A DNA stretch of 64,000 nucleotides from Penicillus capitatus (Eukaryota > Chlorophyta): positions 186,001-250,000 of the forward strand of contig OZ287714.1 of the NCBI GenBank assembly GCA_965649825.1, read 5' to 3'. How positions within the stretch are numbered: the stretch's first letter is position 1; each line of letters begins with the position of its first letter. The notes below the pieces were generated by a model, which was not told the origin of the DNA, ran no database searches, and saw nothing but the letters and a program-made list of their open reading frames with translations. A program made the position numbers and the translations under genes. Shown one piece after another: positions 48,847 through 62,700 of the stretch.

Positions 48847-50343
48847 ATGGATAATGATGCTGAGAACGACAGCGATGCTGCTCTACCGGCACTGCTGTGG
48901 GATACGCTACCCGAAAATGCAGAAAACCATCCAGACTGTATGGCCATTCATTCGCTGATGTATGACGAGTCGACACTGGAGGAGCAAATCGAGAACTTCA
49001 AGGTGAGCAGTGCGATTCTGAGCACTTGTGATCCTGAAGGTTGCTGCTGCGTCTGTGCAGGAACAGGGAAATCAGAGACTGAAAGTGGCACTCAAGAGCA
49101 ATAACAAACTCTACTTTCAAGAAGCGATTAAATACTACACGCAAGGCATCGATGTTAAACTGGAAGGGCGCCCCGAATTGCGATCTGTTCTTTTCAGCAA
49201 CCGAGCTCAGGCACAGATTCATCTGAGTTAACTGAGCTTCGATGTGGACATCTTGAGACAGAGAATGCATGGTCTGTGACTGTTTAGAGAACTGGAGGAA
49301 AGCATTGGATGACAGCGAGACGGCGATAAAGATTGATGCAACGAACATTAAGGTCACTGTGCATCCAATGTGTTCTGCTGGAATGTCTTTGCTGGAAGGC
49401 ATACTATCGCGGTGCCAAATCTGCGCTAAGATTAGATGAAGTTGCCACCGCATTGCATTACTGTGAAACGGGATTGTCCCAGGATCCTTCAAACAAAGAC
49501 CTCGTTCAACTCTCAAACGTTGTCACCCACTCAATCATTCTTTATGCTCTCGCCGAGACGAGCGGCTCTGCAGGATGCAGCACGGAGAAACGCTGTGATT
49601 GAAGAGCAAAGGAAGCATTCGGAGCAGGAGAAGGCCACACTTAAACGGGATGCTGAAGAACTCTTGGCGCAGTTTGCTAAGAGGAATATCAGGTTGTCTT
49701 CTGGACACAGATCATCATGTTCAGCATCGTTTTTTGGCCAGACTCTGTCAATCGAACTTCAAGGTGGGCAAACGGAAGCCATTCGTTGACGCAGATGGAG
49801 TTCTGCACTGGCCCGTGCTGTTTGTCTATCCCGAATCAATGCAGCAAGATATCATTGAGGATGTATCTGAAACAGATTTGGTCTCGGAACTCCTGGATGT
49901 GGTAAAACCGAACACGGATCAGATCGCTTTCTAGTCACACCGTCTGCAGATGTTTTCTTCCGAGGCTCCCCCACTTCCGTGGGATACAGCTAGGGAGTAC
50001 AGACGGGACACGATTGACGTCTACTATCTAGCCAATGCGGGAGAGCCTTTCTCTCATGTCTGTAGACGTTCTGGCATGCATTCGTTTTGTTGATCCACCT
50101 GTGTGACACTAGGGAGAAATGGAGAGTGTGTTGATGGGAGAATATCACGGGGATCCAGAATTGCATGCCCCAAAGATGTACGGAGAACGAGCAGCCTCCT
50201 TTATACATGTCCTACCCAGTTGGAGCATCCACAGTGTGCTGAAGAGAACAGATTGCATTGTTCCTGGTGTTCCCACTTTCTTCATCGTGGCTCGAGGATC
50301 AAACTACCACCGCCGATTTCTGGAATCTGTTGCAAGAAGATAG
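48847..50343 (+). CDS. TTC4: TTC4/Cns1-type Hsp90 co-chaperone (TPR protein)
   Basis: Eight exons: 48847-49002, 49061-49226, 49288-49352, 49399-49518, 49574-49692, 49742-49901, 49950-50057 and 50113-50343. They give 374 residues (human TTC4 387). An in-frame ATG at 48817 would add 10. The N-terminal part (HPDCMAIHSLMYDESTLEEQ) matches the TTC4 lead-in before the TPRs. TPR units follow: EQGNQRLKVALKSNNKLYFQ, VLFSNRAQAQIHL, NWRKALDDSETAI and YYRGAKSALRL. A basic helix ends with KRNIRL. The C-terminal wheel-like domain is recognisable by DADGVLHWPVLFVYPES, SEAPPLPWDTAREYR, VYYLANAGEPF and GVPTFFIVARGS. Cns1/TTC4 binds Hsp90 and Hsp70 and supports translation-elongation-factor folding in yeast. 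Intron lengths are 46 to 61 bp. Confidence 0.93.
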
Positions 50344-50791
50344 AACGAACTAGCTGTCTTGGATTCTCTTAATACCTCTGAGTTCACTCGTTGGACGCTA
50401 ATATCCAAGACAACAATGCTTATTCATGGCTGTCATTCCGAATGGCGACACTCGTGTCGAACGCAGATAATATGATGAGTGACGAACATGCTAACAGATG
50501 GCGGAAATGGCTGGAGTTTCTTCGCGGCACATCTGCAGATTCGCATGTTACCGAACACGGAACTTCATTATCGACAGTAACACGTTGAGTTGACGTCTTC
50601 ATGTTACTGACATTGATCATGCCAAACGAAGGATAGTCAAAAACACCGTGAGAGACAAAGAGCAAACTTATGTCTCTCCTTCAATCCCCAATACAGTCTT
50701 CAAAAGTAAGTTATGACGAATGCTGAAACCATGAATTGTTTTTTGGTCTGGAAGACTGAGTCTCCATTCAAAGGCAGGACACAGCATGTGA
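50344..50791. other. Convergent intergenic region
   Basis: About 450 bp between the TTC4 stop (plus) and the second giant's stop (minus). Nothing is recognised. Confidence 0.5.
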
Positions 50792-53700
50792 TCAGAAAAA
50801 TGAAACGAGAATGACATCTGTAATCATGTCTGAGACGATTGCACCGAATCGTGCAACCACTTCCTTGCTCAGTCCATCAACGTCTTCAATTCCGCCTTCA
50901 TCCTCATCAAACAGAGGGCGACAATGCAATTCTCGACGATCATTGTCGTCATAGAGTTCTCTAAACCTCTCAAACATCATATCCGTTGACGCGTGGATTT
51001 TGCATCCCATGAAGAAGATGTTCCTGTCAATGATCTTTCGTATGATAGCATCTGTCTTCAGCCCAGTAGGATCTCCATCTGGAAACCTATTATACGGTGA
51101 ACCGTCTAGTCGATATCTTTGCAGAATAGAATGCGAAGATACCTGTCGTCAAATCCTCCATGGAGTTCGACGCCGTGACCAGGTGAATCGGCAATAAGGA
51201 TGAGAAACCGTGCTTTGCTGCTCCACTTCAGCTCTGTAGCTGCAAGCAATCCGCCCAACACATCTTCGGCGCCGTCATTTCCTCCAAATGCTTCTTGTTC
51301 CTTCAAAAACTCTCTTAGCTTGTCTGTTCCACTCTCAAATTCACAGCGACAGATTTGGTATTCTTTTCCATCTCCATAGTCTCTGTAAGCCACCATTCCA
51401 AAACGAATGTCCACCGTCATATCAGGATTCTGATTTGTGATCTCCCTCTGGATGTGCTCAGATATTTTCTAAACAAAACAACTTCGATGCATCTGCAGGC
51501 CACGAATGAAACAGTGTTCTTCACCTGTACTTGATCAGTGGCTGCCTCAATCAGATCGTCCATAGACGATGTACAATCCATGACGAAGCAGATGTCAACG
51601 GAGAAGGTCGAAGGACCACTTCCGTCTTTATCTTTCAAGAATTCTTTCTTTGCTTTCAGCATCTTCTGGAGTTCAGGAAAGAGACGCTCTGGATTATCTA
51701 GAAGCTCTTCCATTGCGGTCTGATTGCCCGTCAGCATTGCCACTGCCGCTCCTTCATCCTTTGCTGCTGCTGCATTGCCTTCGTGCAGTCTTGAAATCTC
51801 GACCTTGTCCATCACACTTTCCAATGCGTCCGGCACGAGCTGAGGCAATGCGGCTGTGATCCATTTGTTGTAGCACTTCTTAACAAAGGAAGGTTCGACT
51901 CCCACATCGATGGCAAGAACATCAATCCCTGACTCTTCCAGTTTCTGCAGAGAAGCTGCAAGTCTGACACCCGTACTACCGTATCCATCTGTGAGGACAA
52001 TGATCTTCTTTGCCCCTCGACAGTCGCTTCTGTCAAGCAACCGTTCAGCCAAGAGCAATGCATCAGCATCTTTCGTCACGGGCTCATTTCTCTGTTTCAT
52101 AAGACTGATGAAAGCAGCGATGGACACGTCTTCCCACATGGCGTCTGCCAACTTCACTGGAAAAAAGTTATCACCAAAGAGAAGAAGGGTAAAGTTCTCG
52201 AGATTCATCTGCTTCAGAGCGCCAATCAATAAGAGAACTGTCTCGAGGACACATGTTTGTTTTCTGCCATGCGTCATTGAAACAGATATATCCAACACGA
52301 TGGCCACCGAATACTCGGATTTGCCACCTCCTTTTCGGCTGGCAAAGATCTTCTTCTCGGCTCCCTTCGTCGCCAAGTGCTTGATGAATCCTGGCAGATG
52401 GATCGACGGTCCTTTGATATCAGGTCTCTTTCTTGCAGAGACATTCTGTGGAAGGAAATCCTCCAATGCCTCTGTCATTCTCTCGATGTCGACGCTCAGT
52501 CTATCTTCTGCTCGCATCCAGGCAGCCGCTGCTGTCTTCGAACGTGTGATCTGTTCGGGACTTGCCAATAGACGGGTGAATGCTTCATGCCAACTGTCAA
52601 TGAACTTCTCAGCCAATTCTTCTTTGCATTCAGGGCTCTTGGTGACCATCTGAGTCATCTGGATGCTATAAGGCACGGCGTCTTGCTGATAATCGCATTC
52701 ATAGAAATCCTCTCGTCGGAGACCTGGTTTGGAAATCTGCTGCTCTCCCAGATTCTCAAGCACAGCATCATAATTCGTGTCCAATCTCAGCTCAGAAAAC
52801 CAATCATCTGTTCCAATTTGTGACAAATCAGACGATTTGGTATCATGCTTTTTTGTAGGTTTCCAGTACTCATTCAGCACAGCCTTGATCATCTCGCTGA
52901 TGCATGCTGGAAGAGTAACAAAATCCTGTTCAACATCCAGGACTTGAAAATTCAGTGCAACGCGATCCCATAAACCTTGAACCATGTCCAACATCTCTCT
53001 GTGTGCTTCGTTCGTCAGATTCAGCACAACAAGTGCCATAGATCTCCTCGCGCATATAACACTATAGTCTTGTCGTTTTCTCTCTTGAGTGATGCCATCC
53101 GTGATCAAGAACATGACTCTGTGGCATCGAGGGTCTTCGTCTTCTTCTGATGAACTGGTAGGCCAAACGGTCTCTGCAGCATTTGCAATGGCAGTTGCTA
53201 TATATGTGCCTTGATCATATGAGAAGGACTCAATCACTTTCTGTCCGATGACGTCAGTAAAATGATCTGTGACCATTTTCAGCATCTGTTGAGAGTTTCG
53301 ATCGCCAAAGCGGGTCACTGCAAATGGCTGTTCCATTCTTCTCAGAATCTCCATGGTCAATGCCAACGCCACATTCATCTGAATACTCTTGCGCTGCATA
53401 GATCCAGAGTTGTCAATCAAGATACACCATTCAATTCGATGCATTTCCACAGTCGTCTGATAGAATTGTTCAAAACACGGTTGACATCGCTGCATGATGG
53501 AAATCAACATGCGAATGAAGTCTTCATTCTCCAGCAGCTTTTCATAAGTAGACTTACGATTGGTATTTAGATCAAGTTTGATCGGCTCGTCCAGCGTCTT
53601 TCCGCCCGTCCTTGCATTAATCTCCTTGGCATCTTTGAAAAGCTGCACCATGTCCTCATCGTCCAATGTCTTGTCCAGTAGCATTTTCTGAGCAGAATAG

Positions 53701-56700
53701 TCGCCTTCGAAATCAACCATGTCATTGTCTGCCGCAGCCTGTTTGACCTGTCCACGTTCCGCTTCGCCGGGCAGTCCCCGACCATCTCTCTCCTGATCGT
53801 CGTCAATCTTTTTGGACGTATCTATATGCTTCGGCAACTTGACATCGGACTCTCCAGCCATGTCTTCTTGGCCCGATTCTCTGCGATTGATATACTCTTT
53901 TCCCAGATGATGTATCTGTGTATCTGTCCCAAGGTCAATAACGAAATCGAGCATGTTGCGTTGTCTTTCCAGACTCTTCTGCTCTTTTTCAAAGTTGTCC
54001 AAATCTTCCATCATCTTCCGATGGTAGGCAGGCCGTCCTTGCAAAGTCGATGAAGGATAATCCCTTTGCAACCCTGAATACAATGACATGCCAGGTCTTG
54101 TGTATGTATTATCCATCCATCCGCCATAGTTTCCCTGACGGCCCATATGTCTGTAGATAGACGGCATGATGAAATCGTCCGTAGTGTTCTCTTTCACAAC
54201 AACGGTCGATCCACATTCCTGCAGTAATTTCCTCGACATCTTATGCAGACCTTCTCTGGGAATGATGTTTAGATATACAAGGACACTGTCTTGCATGGTC
54301 GTGAATGCACTTGGCATTGTGAACAAACTGCAGGATTCGAGGTGTTGTTGCAGAAAGCAGAAAACTGAGACGACGTCGATGCCAGAACAGAGAATGGCAC
54401 CCTGTAGACTGTCGACTTCACTGTTTGCGGCATACCTGCTCTTGCAGACACTTGCTTCGAAGAGCAACGTCCACATAATCGCCGCCTTCTTCAATTTGAC
54501 TAGGAAATCAATGACATTCTCAAACTTCAGAACACGACACCCTTCCATAGAAGACAACTTCTCTGCTCCAGATTCAATTGATTTATGGATGTCTTTCATC
54601 ACATTCTCCACTTCTTCCAGTTGTTCAGATATGCTTTGACCGCCATCTGCTTCAGGTGGCGTCTCGTCTTTGGGACTCACACGACGTGGTGGTCTTTCAG
54701 ATGGTTTGTTGCCTTGATCTCTTTCTGTCCCTGATGGACTCTGGACATCATCCAACAACCAGCATTGCTTGTTTGCCTCTTCTTCTTCGACTGCATTCTC
54801 AGATGGATTGTGTACACCGCCGCCAAGTTCACCTGATCTCATGTCCGATAAGTTATCTATTTCAGTATTATCATCCACATCTTGTGTTTTTGGCGGATCT
54901 GTCTTTTCGAATCTCAGTGCGTTGGAATCTGGAATGGCAACGCTGTCTTTCTCTTTCCACGGTCCATTGTAGAATCGAAAGAGTGATGTCAAAAGAGCTA
55001 TCTTAGAGACAGCACTTGCTGTCGGGGAATTGTTTTTCTTTGAAAGTGCAAAGGCATAGAGGTTGAAGAAGATGCTCAAGACACACTGGCTTCTCTTTCT
55101 GTGTTGACCCCATTCTCCCAGATCGCCAACAGCCTTGGTCAAGTTTTCGATCTTTTGTGCCCCATCAAGAGAACCCTCTTCGACTGGACCCTGTGAACAG
55201 ATTGCATTCTTGGCTCGAATCACTGCTCCCAGACAGTCAAATGCGCTTCGTCTCTCAGGATCACAGTCCAGCACTTCGTATACGTAATCGAGAATTTCCA
55301 CTTCTCCTGTCTCGACGAATTGGCCGATGGTTGCAAGCATCGTATCGATAATGTTCTGGGAATACAGTATCCGTAACATGTCGACCTTTATGGACACAAT
55401 CCCCTTCGCCGTCCTTCCTCTGTCGATTGCCGTAAGAATTTGACGGAGAGAATCCGACTTGGGGCCAGCATCCACCAGAGAACGACAGAGTGATATGACG
55501 TTCTCTTTGGATAATCTGGAGGGAAAGGATGACAGTGCGTTGACGATCATATGACCCTCTCCCTCTCCATTCAGAGTGGACGCGAACTGATAGATTCTCG
55601 CCAGCAGGATCCAGGGATGTGTCTTTGACTGGAACTGCGCAAGCCTAAGCGCAATTAATGCTGTTTGCAAGTCCTTTAGCGATTCGTCGATGCTCTGTCT
55701 TTTTTCTTCTTGGTCAAAGCGCTTCTTGTCGATCTCGGGACTCGTGATGTCCTTCAAGTAGTCGAACCAGTAGAAGATCTTTGATTCAATCTCACTGTCC
55801 ATCTCTTTGACATCCTGCATCATTGTCTCTCTTGGCATGGCATCGGCAGCACGCCATTCTTGCACACGGTTAAGGGATCTCGCAGGATTGGAGGAGGAGT
55901 GCACATGTCTTGATGTAGTGGCGCTGTATCCATCGTGTTCCAAACTGACACCCATCTCTTCTTTATAGGCTTGCGTCTTCAGTGACATCATTGTCGCATT
56001 GTCCATTTCGCATTTCTGCTGGAGAACGGCAAAGAAAGCCGACGACACGATTTCTCTAATGAAGGAGAACCTCTGCCGATAGAGATCCAAGGAACCGTGA
56101 AGCTGCCATAGAGGAGTGAGTATATTGCTCATACCACATGTCTGTAGCAGGGATCGAGCCGTTTGCTTCAATAATCCAATGTCGCAATCGGACTTGAAAA
56201 ATTCAGAGTTTTTGACGTCTTCTTTGGACAGCATCTCGATCAAGTGCAGTGCAAGACAATTTGTGGATGGCTGCGGATTGCATTTTAGCGAAATTCTGCA
56301 GAAACCATGAAGGACATCCCAACCATCGTTCGAGCACGTCTTGTTAAGTATGTCTCGGCGATCAGCTTCGATAAGTTGGATAAGCATCTCTTCCTTGGCA
56401 CTGGTGTCAGATCTCACTGCATTTGCAAAGCAAGACTTCAGATGAATGGGATAAAGACACAACTCGATGGCATGGGAGAGCTTCTCTTCTCCCCCAGAGG
56501 ATCCTTGACATACTGCAAGTATGCCATCCAGCAACACACATGCAGCAAGGGGATTGTCATCTGCCAGTGGCATGGACTTCAGCCATTCAACACACCCAGC
56601 AAATGTCAATGAATCGTTCTGAAAGGCGCTGTAGATTTGATCACATGCAGTGTCCATCAAGAAGGAGCTGGCTGTGTCTAAGAGATTGGCTCTGAGCAAC

Positions 56701-59700
56701 GCCACAGCAGCATTCCATTGTTGTTCTTCCGGACATGTCGCATGCATCACCACATAGATTGCTTGAGCCAATGCTTGTCTTTCTTCGTCCACATGCATCT
56801 CTTCCACAACTTTGACGAAGCTACCGTGGAGCGCTGTCCCTTTGTCGGATAGGTATGCCTTCATCAGATCTGAAAACCGCCATGTGAGTGACGACAAACA
56901 GCGTTTGCCACTTCCTGATCGTGCTGCGGTTAGTTTTTCATCGCAGAGTTTCACTGCAGATTCGACTGTTTGGTCGAGGATCTGTTTGACCACTTCACCG
57001 GTAAGCGCCCAATGGCATCCCAGCATTTCCAGTTCGCACAACATCTGCAGAAGAGCCATATGCTCCGAGGCAGATTGCCTTTGTTGACACAAGAGTCTTG
57101 CAATCGGCAATATCCTTGGCAGAGAAGAGTGGAAGTCAGCACTTCCCGCATGTTGGTCGATCGAACCATCTCCTTTTGCTTTCCACAGTTCAAACTTGGA
57201 GTAAGGGCCAGACACACATCCCACAATCGCTATCTTGCGCTGTAGGAACTTGCACTTGGCAGGATTCTCATGCAGGAAAACCTTGTCACGCGATTCGACG
57301 AGCACATTCTCCGCGATCCATCCAGGGCGGTCTCCCACCTTGAGCCGGATGTTCAATCCATTCTGCCTGTTGTTGGTTGGTCGGAACTCGCTCGGAATGT
57401 CTTCCGATCCAAAATCCCATGGACCCCTCTCATGGTGCGTCCTTGACTGAGAATTCAGCAGCGTCGCCGTCTCGCAGCACACGGATGATGGCTTCGTGGT
57501 CACGATCGAGAATGGCGAGTCTGTTGCGACATTGAACGACAGCATTGGAGCGTTGCGTGGCTTCCAGTTCTGGATGAGCTGCCAGTCCTGGGCAGTAACA
57601 TCGAAGGCGAAGTCGGCAGGCGGTTGCAGACACACGACAAAGCTCATCTCTTTTCCAGTCTCTGTGACAAACACGATTCTGTGTTCTGACTCCTTCAGCT
57701 GCTTGACCTTCCAGGTCATCTGGAATTCTTGTTCGCTGCCCTTTTCGAGATAATACTCCTCTTGGTCAAAATGAAAATATTCACTCTTTGGTGGATACAC
57801 TGTGACAGCAATCTGTTTGTGCACGAGGGTATTAGCCGCTGTGAGGCACAGTTCTTTGCCATCTTCACTCTCTCTTACGATAGACGCCAGCTTCTTAGGA
57901 TCGACGCTAAAGACGACCTTCTGCTTTTCGAAAGAGGGTGTCGGATCTTGCCAAGATGCATTGATTCGTAGACCCCGAGATGCAGCTCCTTCGACAAAGA
58001 TCTTGAGCTCCTCGGTGTGCTGGCCTTCTTTGTCATGGCTGATGGACAACTTCACGGGGTATGTCTTCCCCACGTCAACTGTCCCACGCGAAAAGGAGAG
58101 CTTTACATTTCGACTGTCTGTTCGGAGTTCAAAGACAACGGGCACTTGGCCGACATTCTTGATCTGGAAAGCGCGACGGGCTGTTCGCCGGACTTTGATA
58201 TCTGAGAGATACCAGGTATCATCGATTTTTCGATGACGGTTATCAAACAGTTCGAAATGGGGCTTCTTTATCTGGACAGTGAGCGGCAGGTATCTGTAAT
58301 TCTGCATGGCGCCTATGACAAGAAACGTTTCGACTGACTCTTCCTTCAATCCCGACTTCAACCAGACGGTAAAGGGTCTCTCGTTCCCTGCTTGGAGAGT
58401 CATGCGTGATTCCTCCAAGGACAGAGAGCTGGTAATGCGCATGTGCTGGATCTGGGATTTGACGAGAACGGGCAGAGTTGTCATGTTCTTGACAGACACA
58501 GAGCGTTTCTGCGCTTCAGATGCAGTTCGTACAACTCCGAAATTAATCTTCGACATGCTCAGCTGAATGGCTAGTCTCTGAATGTTGACTTTCAGAACAA
58601 ATGTGGCATCCAGCTCTTTATCGCCAGAGGTTATGCACCACGTCTCTCGTATCTCTCCATGTGCAGAGTCTTTGAGTGCGAACTCCAGATTCTTCGAAGC
58701 CTCGCCAGCTAACTGGATATTCTCTGTGGCTCTCAAAAGAAAGCAGGCGGCGTTAGAGTCTTCGGGTGTGATTTGGATCTGCAAATTGAAAGAAGATCGA
58801 TTGACAATCTCCATTGTGTAGACACGGGTCTGTCCATGCTTTTTGCTAAGGTCTTTGGCATGTAAGAGAGTTCCAAAATCGATCTCCTTTCTTGCATCGC
58901 TCAGAATCAAGCCTCTACTCTCCGAATGAATGATAACAATCTTGGGAATGTTGCTGAGGTTCGTTTGGGAGAGGTATTTTGGAGTGTGATTTCTGCAAGT
59001 CCCTAGTTCCCTCTTCCGTTTGACGAGGTCGGAAAAACAGCCAGACCACTGCACTTGTGCTTGGGCAAGTGCTTTAACAGCCTTCAACCAGTTGCTTGTC
59101 TTGAATTCAATGAGATCCTTCTCTCCGTGCAGTAGACAAGATTGTTTCATACGACTGATCAGCTCTAACTGCTTGGTATCGAACAAGTCGAGTCTTCTTT
59201 CGGTTGGAGATCTTAGACAGTCCAAGCATGAACGACAGAATTCATCCAGATAAGAATTCTGCACTGCCCTTCGACTGAAGACTTCCATTTTGATAACAAT
59301 GGATTGGATCTCTTCAAACGCTTCTTGCACCTTAGGCGACCAGCCTTTTTTCGAGCTCGAGGTGGAAGGACAACTGGATTCGCGTGTGCTCATTCTCCAG
59401 GTGGAAAACTGAGAACGCTTGGCGACTGCCTTGGCTAGTGCACCTGCTGCTTGTTCGATTTTGAAACGGTCGTGAACAAGAACTTCATTGGCTTTATTGA
59501 AATTCCTTATGGCAGATCTCCATTCTTCCACTTGGTGAAACTGCTTACGAGCTTGATGATACCACTGCATCTCTTCAACTTGTCGAGAAGGAGGCAGTTG
59601 CCGAAGTGCATAACGATCCCGATATCCGTATTCAGGGACGTCCTCGAGAGATCTGCGATGCTCCTCTCTCTCGAAGTTCTCCGCTAAGCATCTCATGCGG

Positions 59701-62700
59701 TTCGTGTAATCCAGGATACCCCCTCGGGATGATGGTTCGTAACCTGTCTCTGATGTTTCCAGACTCACGTAGATCGCCTTGGTGTCAATCGAAAAAGTAA
59801 TGCTGGGACCATGATATTCCATTGGTTTGCACTCGAGGTTGGTGTAATCGCTTTCCAACTCCTTCATTGTGTAGCGCTTTCTGTATTCTTTTCTTCTTTC
59901 GTTGTAAACCACGGTCAATCGAAAAGACTCATCATCATTGACGTCGTACGAAATCTCTTTGTTCTCTGCGGAATAGGTTTGCAGCGAGACGTGGTGCACG
60001 TTTCCAGCAGTGACGCCATTCTCGTCTGCATAGATCTGAAAGAAAGTGCCTGGGTTTGTTATGCCGATCGACAAAATGCTCAAAGTGATCTTGACAACCT
60101 TTCTCCTCAGAGGACCATAATCTAAAGGGGCATCTGTCATATTGACTCTCTGTTGCCGAGAAGTCTGCCCACGCTGTTCCCGTTGCACCCGTTGCGCCTT
60201 TTGTTGCTTTGGGCGACGTTTCATAAGCATTTCCAGATAGCTGCTCATGGCGACGAAGGCATCCAAATTCTCAAAACGCAAACGGTCTGGCAGATTCTTG
60301 GACTGGGGTCCAAAAAGCCTCCATGCTTGTTGATAGCAATCAAACATCTGCTCTGTCGAAAGAGTGAGATTGTCATCGTCAAAGAACGCAGTGGACAGCC
60401 TTTCTTGCATTTGCCAGCCTGTGTCTTCTACCATGAGATGCCTCATCAACGGTTGGTTTTCGATCAATTCATCAAATCCCTTCTCGCAGGTCGTGTACAG
60501 TTCTTCAAACTTCTCTGTGAGATGCTTGACATTTTTTCTCAAGTCGTCGACATCCTCTCCAATCTTCGCCGAATAAATAAACATGTCTTTATGAATGCCT
60601 GCATACAGACATCGCAAGATGGCGCATGCTTCATCAAGAACACCAACTGTTCCTTCTTTATTATCATTCTCTGGTTGGAGCACCAGCTCTGCGGGTTGCT
60701 TCATCAACTGACTGTGTGCATTAAGGAACACGACACTCTTTTCAATCAGAGTTCTGGATGATTGCAGCACGCTACATGTCTTCCACCATTCGAAAAGCTT
60801 CTGTCCCGCAGATGCTGGGAGTTGGTTTACTAGGAGGGATATTGCGTGCAACCGGTCCATGAGTTCTCTGTCATTGAGTGAGCTAAGACCAGCTGACCCC
60901 TCTCCTTTCACATTTGGAGGTTCTTTTTGGAGATGCAAAGGTTGCAAGAACTGCTCTAAAGGCAACCGCGTTATGCTACCGGCACCGGACTCGTCTTTCT
61001 CACAGTTCGAGGCCACTGGGTCGACGTCTCTTTTTGATTCTCGGAGAGATCGCATGCAACACTCAGCGCTTTCAAACCACCAGTGATCCAGTGCTCTTGT
61101 CAAGAATTCCACGAGAAAAGGACCAGGCCGCTGTCGGTGTCGAAGCATCACTTCTGTCAGCTCGGAGAACTGTTCCTTCAGCTCCTTGAATACATCTTGC
61201 ATCTCGTTTATTTGGAGGGACAGAGGTCGCTGTCGACAGGCTTCGAGCAGCACATCTTTGACTTTTAGCAGAAGCTCTTTTTCCTTCTCTTGTCCTGAAC
61301 AGCTGAACATTCGAAAATTATTTATTTTCTTGACCATGTCTCGCATTCCCTGGATAAACAGTCGAGATGTGTAGGAGACGGAGGCGTACAGATGTCCATA
61401 TTTCGTCAGGAAAGTCTCGATATTCCACAAAAGCTCAAAAGGATCTGCCAGAAATTCATCCACTGTTCTTTCTGTGGAAAGGAACCAGTTATGCCAGATG
61501 CATTGAACCGACTCAAATACGCGCCGCAATTCTGGTGCATCATTCAGTGGCAGTGGTTGAAAATGACCTTCCTTTTTGGCCTCTTGAACCCTCGGAAGCA
61601 ACTTCATTGTGTACAGATCTGTTTTTTCGATGCTGTCTATCTTTGAACAGCAAAGACTGACGGTGGACAGGATCAGGTTCTGTGTGTAAGCTGCAGATGC
61701 GAAGGCATCTGGTTTGCCGATGCAACGCTCCTTCCATTCCCTATATTTGCTTTCGTCCTCCAAGAGATCCACACACAGTTCCCGGATTCCACCATCATTC
61801 GCCGCAGGACCTGTGCAGGCCTCTCGAAGTGTCTCCCACTTCTCTCTGAGCTTTTTGGAATCTTGATGCGGACTGTTTTGGTTTTTACTGAATTCCAGAC
61901 TTGAGGCCGTGCGAAGGAGATACAGAATGCGTTCATTGCCAATCGAGAGCAAAGTACACACGTCTTGAATCGCTTCTCGCACAGGATCACCCTTTTCGAG
62001 GGAACACAGGTCTTTTGTGCAAAAATCTTCAAGTTTTTTTATCCATCCATTCAACTTGTTTTCGACGGATCCCTCGGGGGATGGATGATCCTTCAGGAAA
62101 TCATTCGCCTGCCGTCCAACTTCCTTGCAGACCTCCCCTGCGGCCTCTTGGTTTGCAGCTGTCTCTCCATTGAGCATCTCGTGGAGTTCTGGCAAATCAG
62201 TTCCCAGCATTGACTCACACAGGTCTAGACCTTTGGTGGCTAATCCTTGAAATCTGCTCGACAAGTCTGCGCACAAATCCATCTTTCGTCTGTCGATTGC
62301 GTTTTTATTTTCTTCTATCTTTATCTGTAAATTCCTTAGATCTTTTTTTGTATCATCTAGCTCTTGTAGGGAGCGGATAACGTCAGCCTGGCAATGTTGT
62401 GAGAACATCGTTTCTGACATAGGATATCTTTGGTACTGTATTATCCTCTCTTCCAGTCTTCTTTGGTTTTTGAGCCGAGTGCTCCATCCTGCATCCAGAT
62501 CTGCTGCTCGTTTTTGAACTTCCTCTTTGGATGACAATCGTATTTCCTTAACAAATTGAACGAACTTTGTACGAGACAGCCAGACGGACAGCCAGACGAA
62601 TTGGAAAGCGATCACGATTTCTCGAACGATTGGTTGTTTGTCCTGATCCTCGATGCATCCCAGAAACGAATCCCACTTTCCATCTTTAAGTGCTTCAACT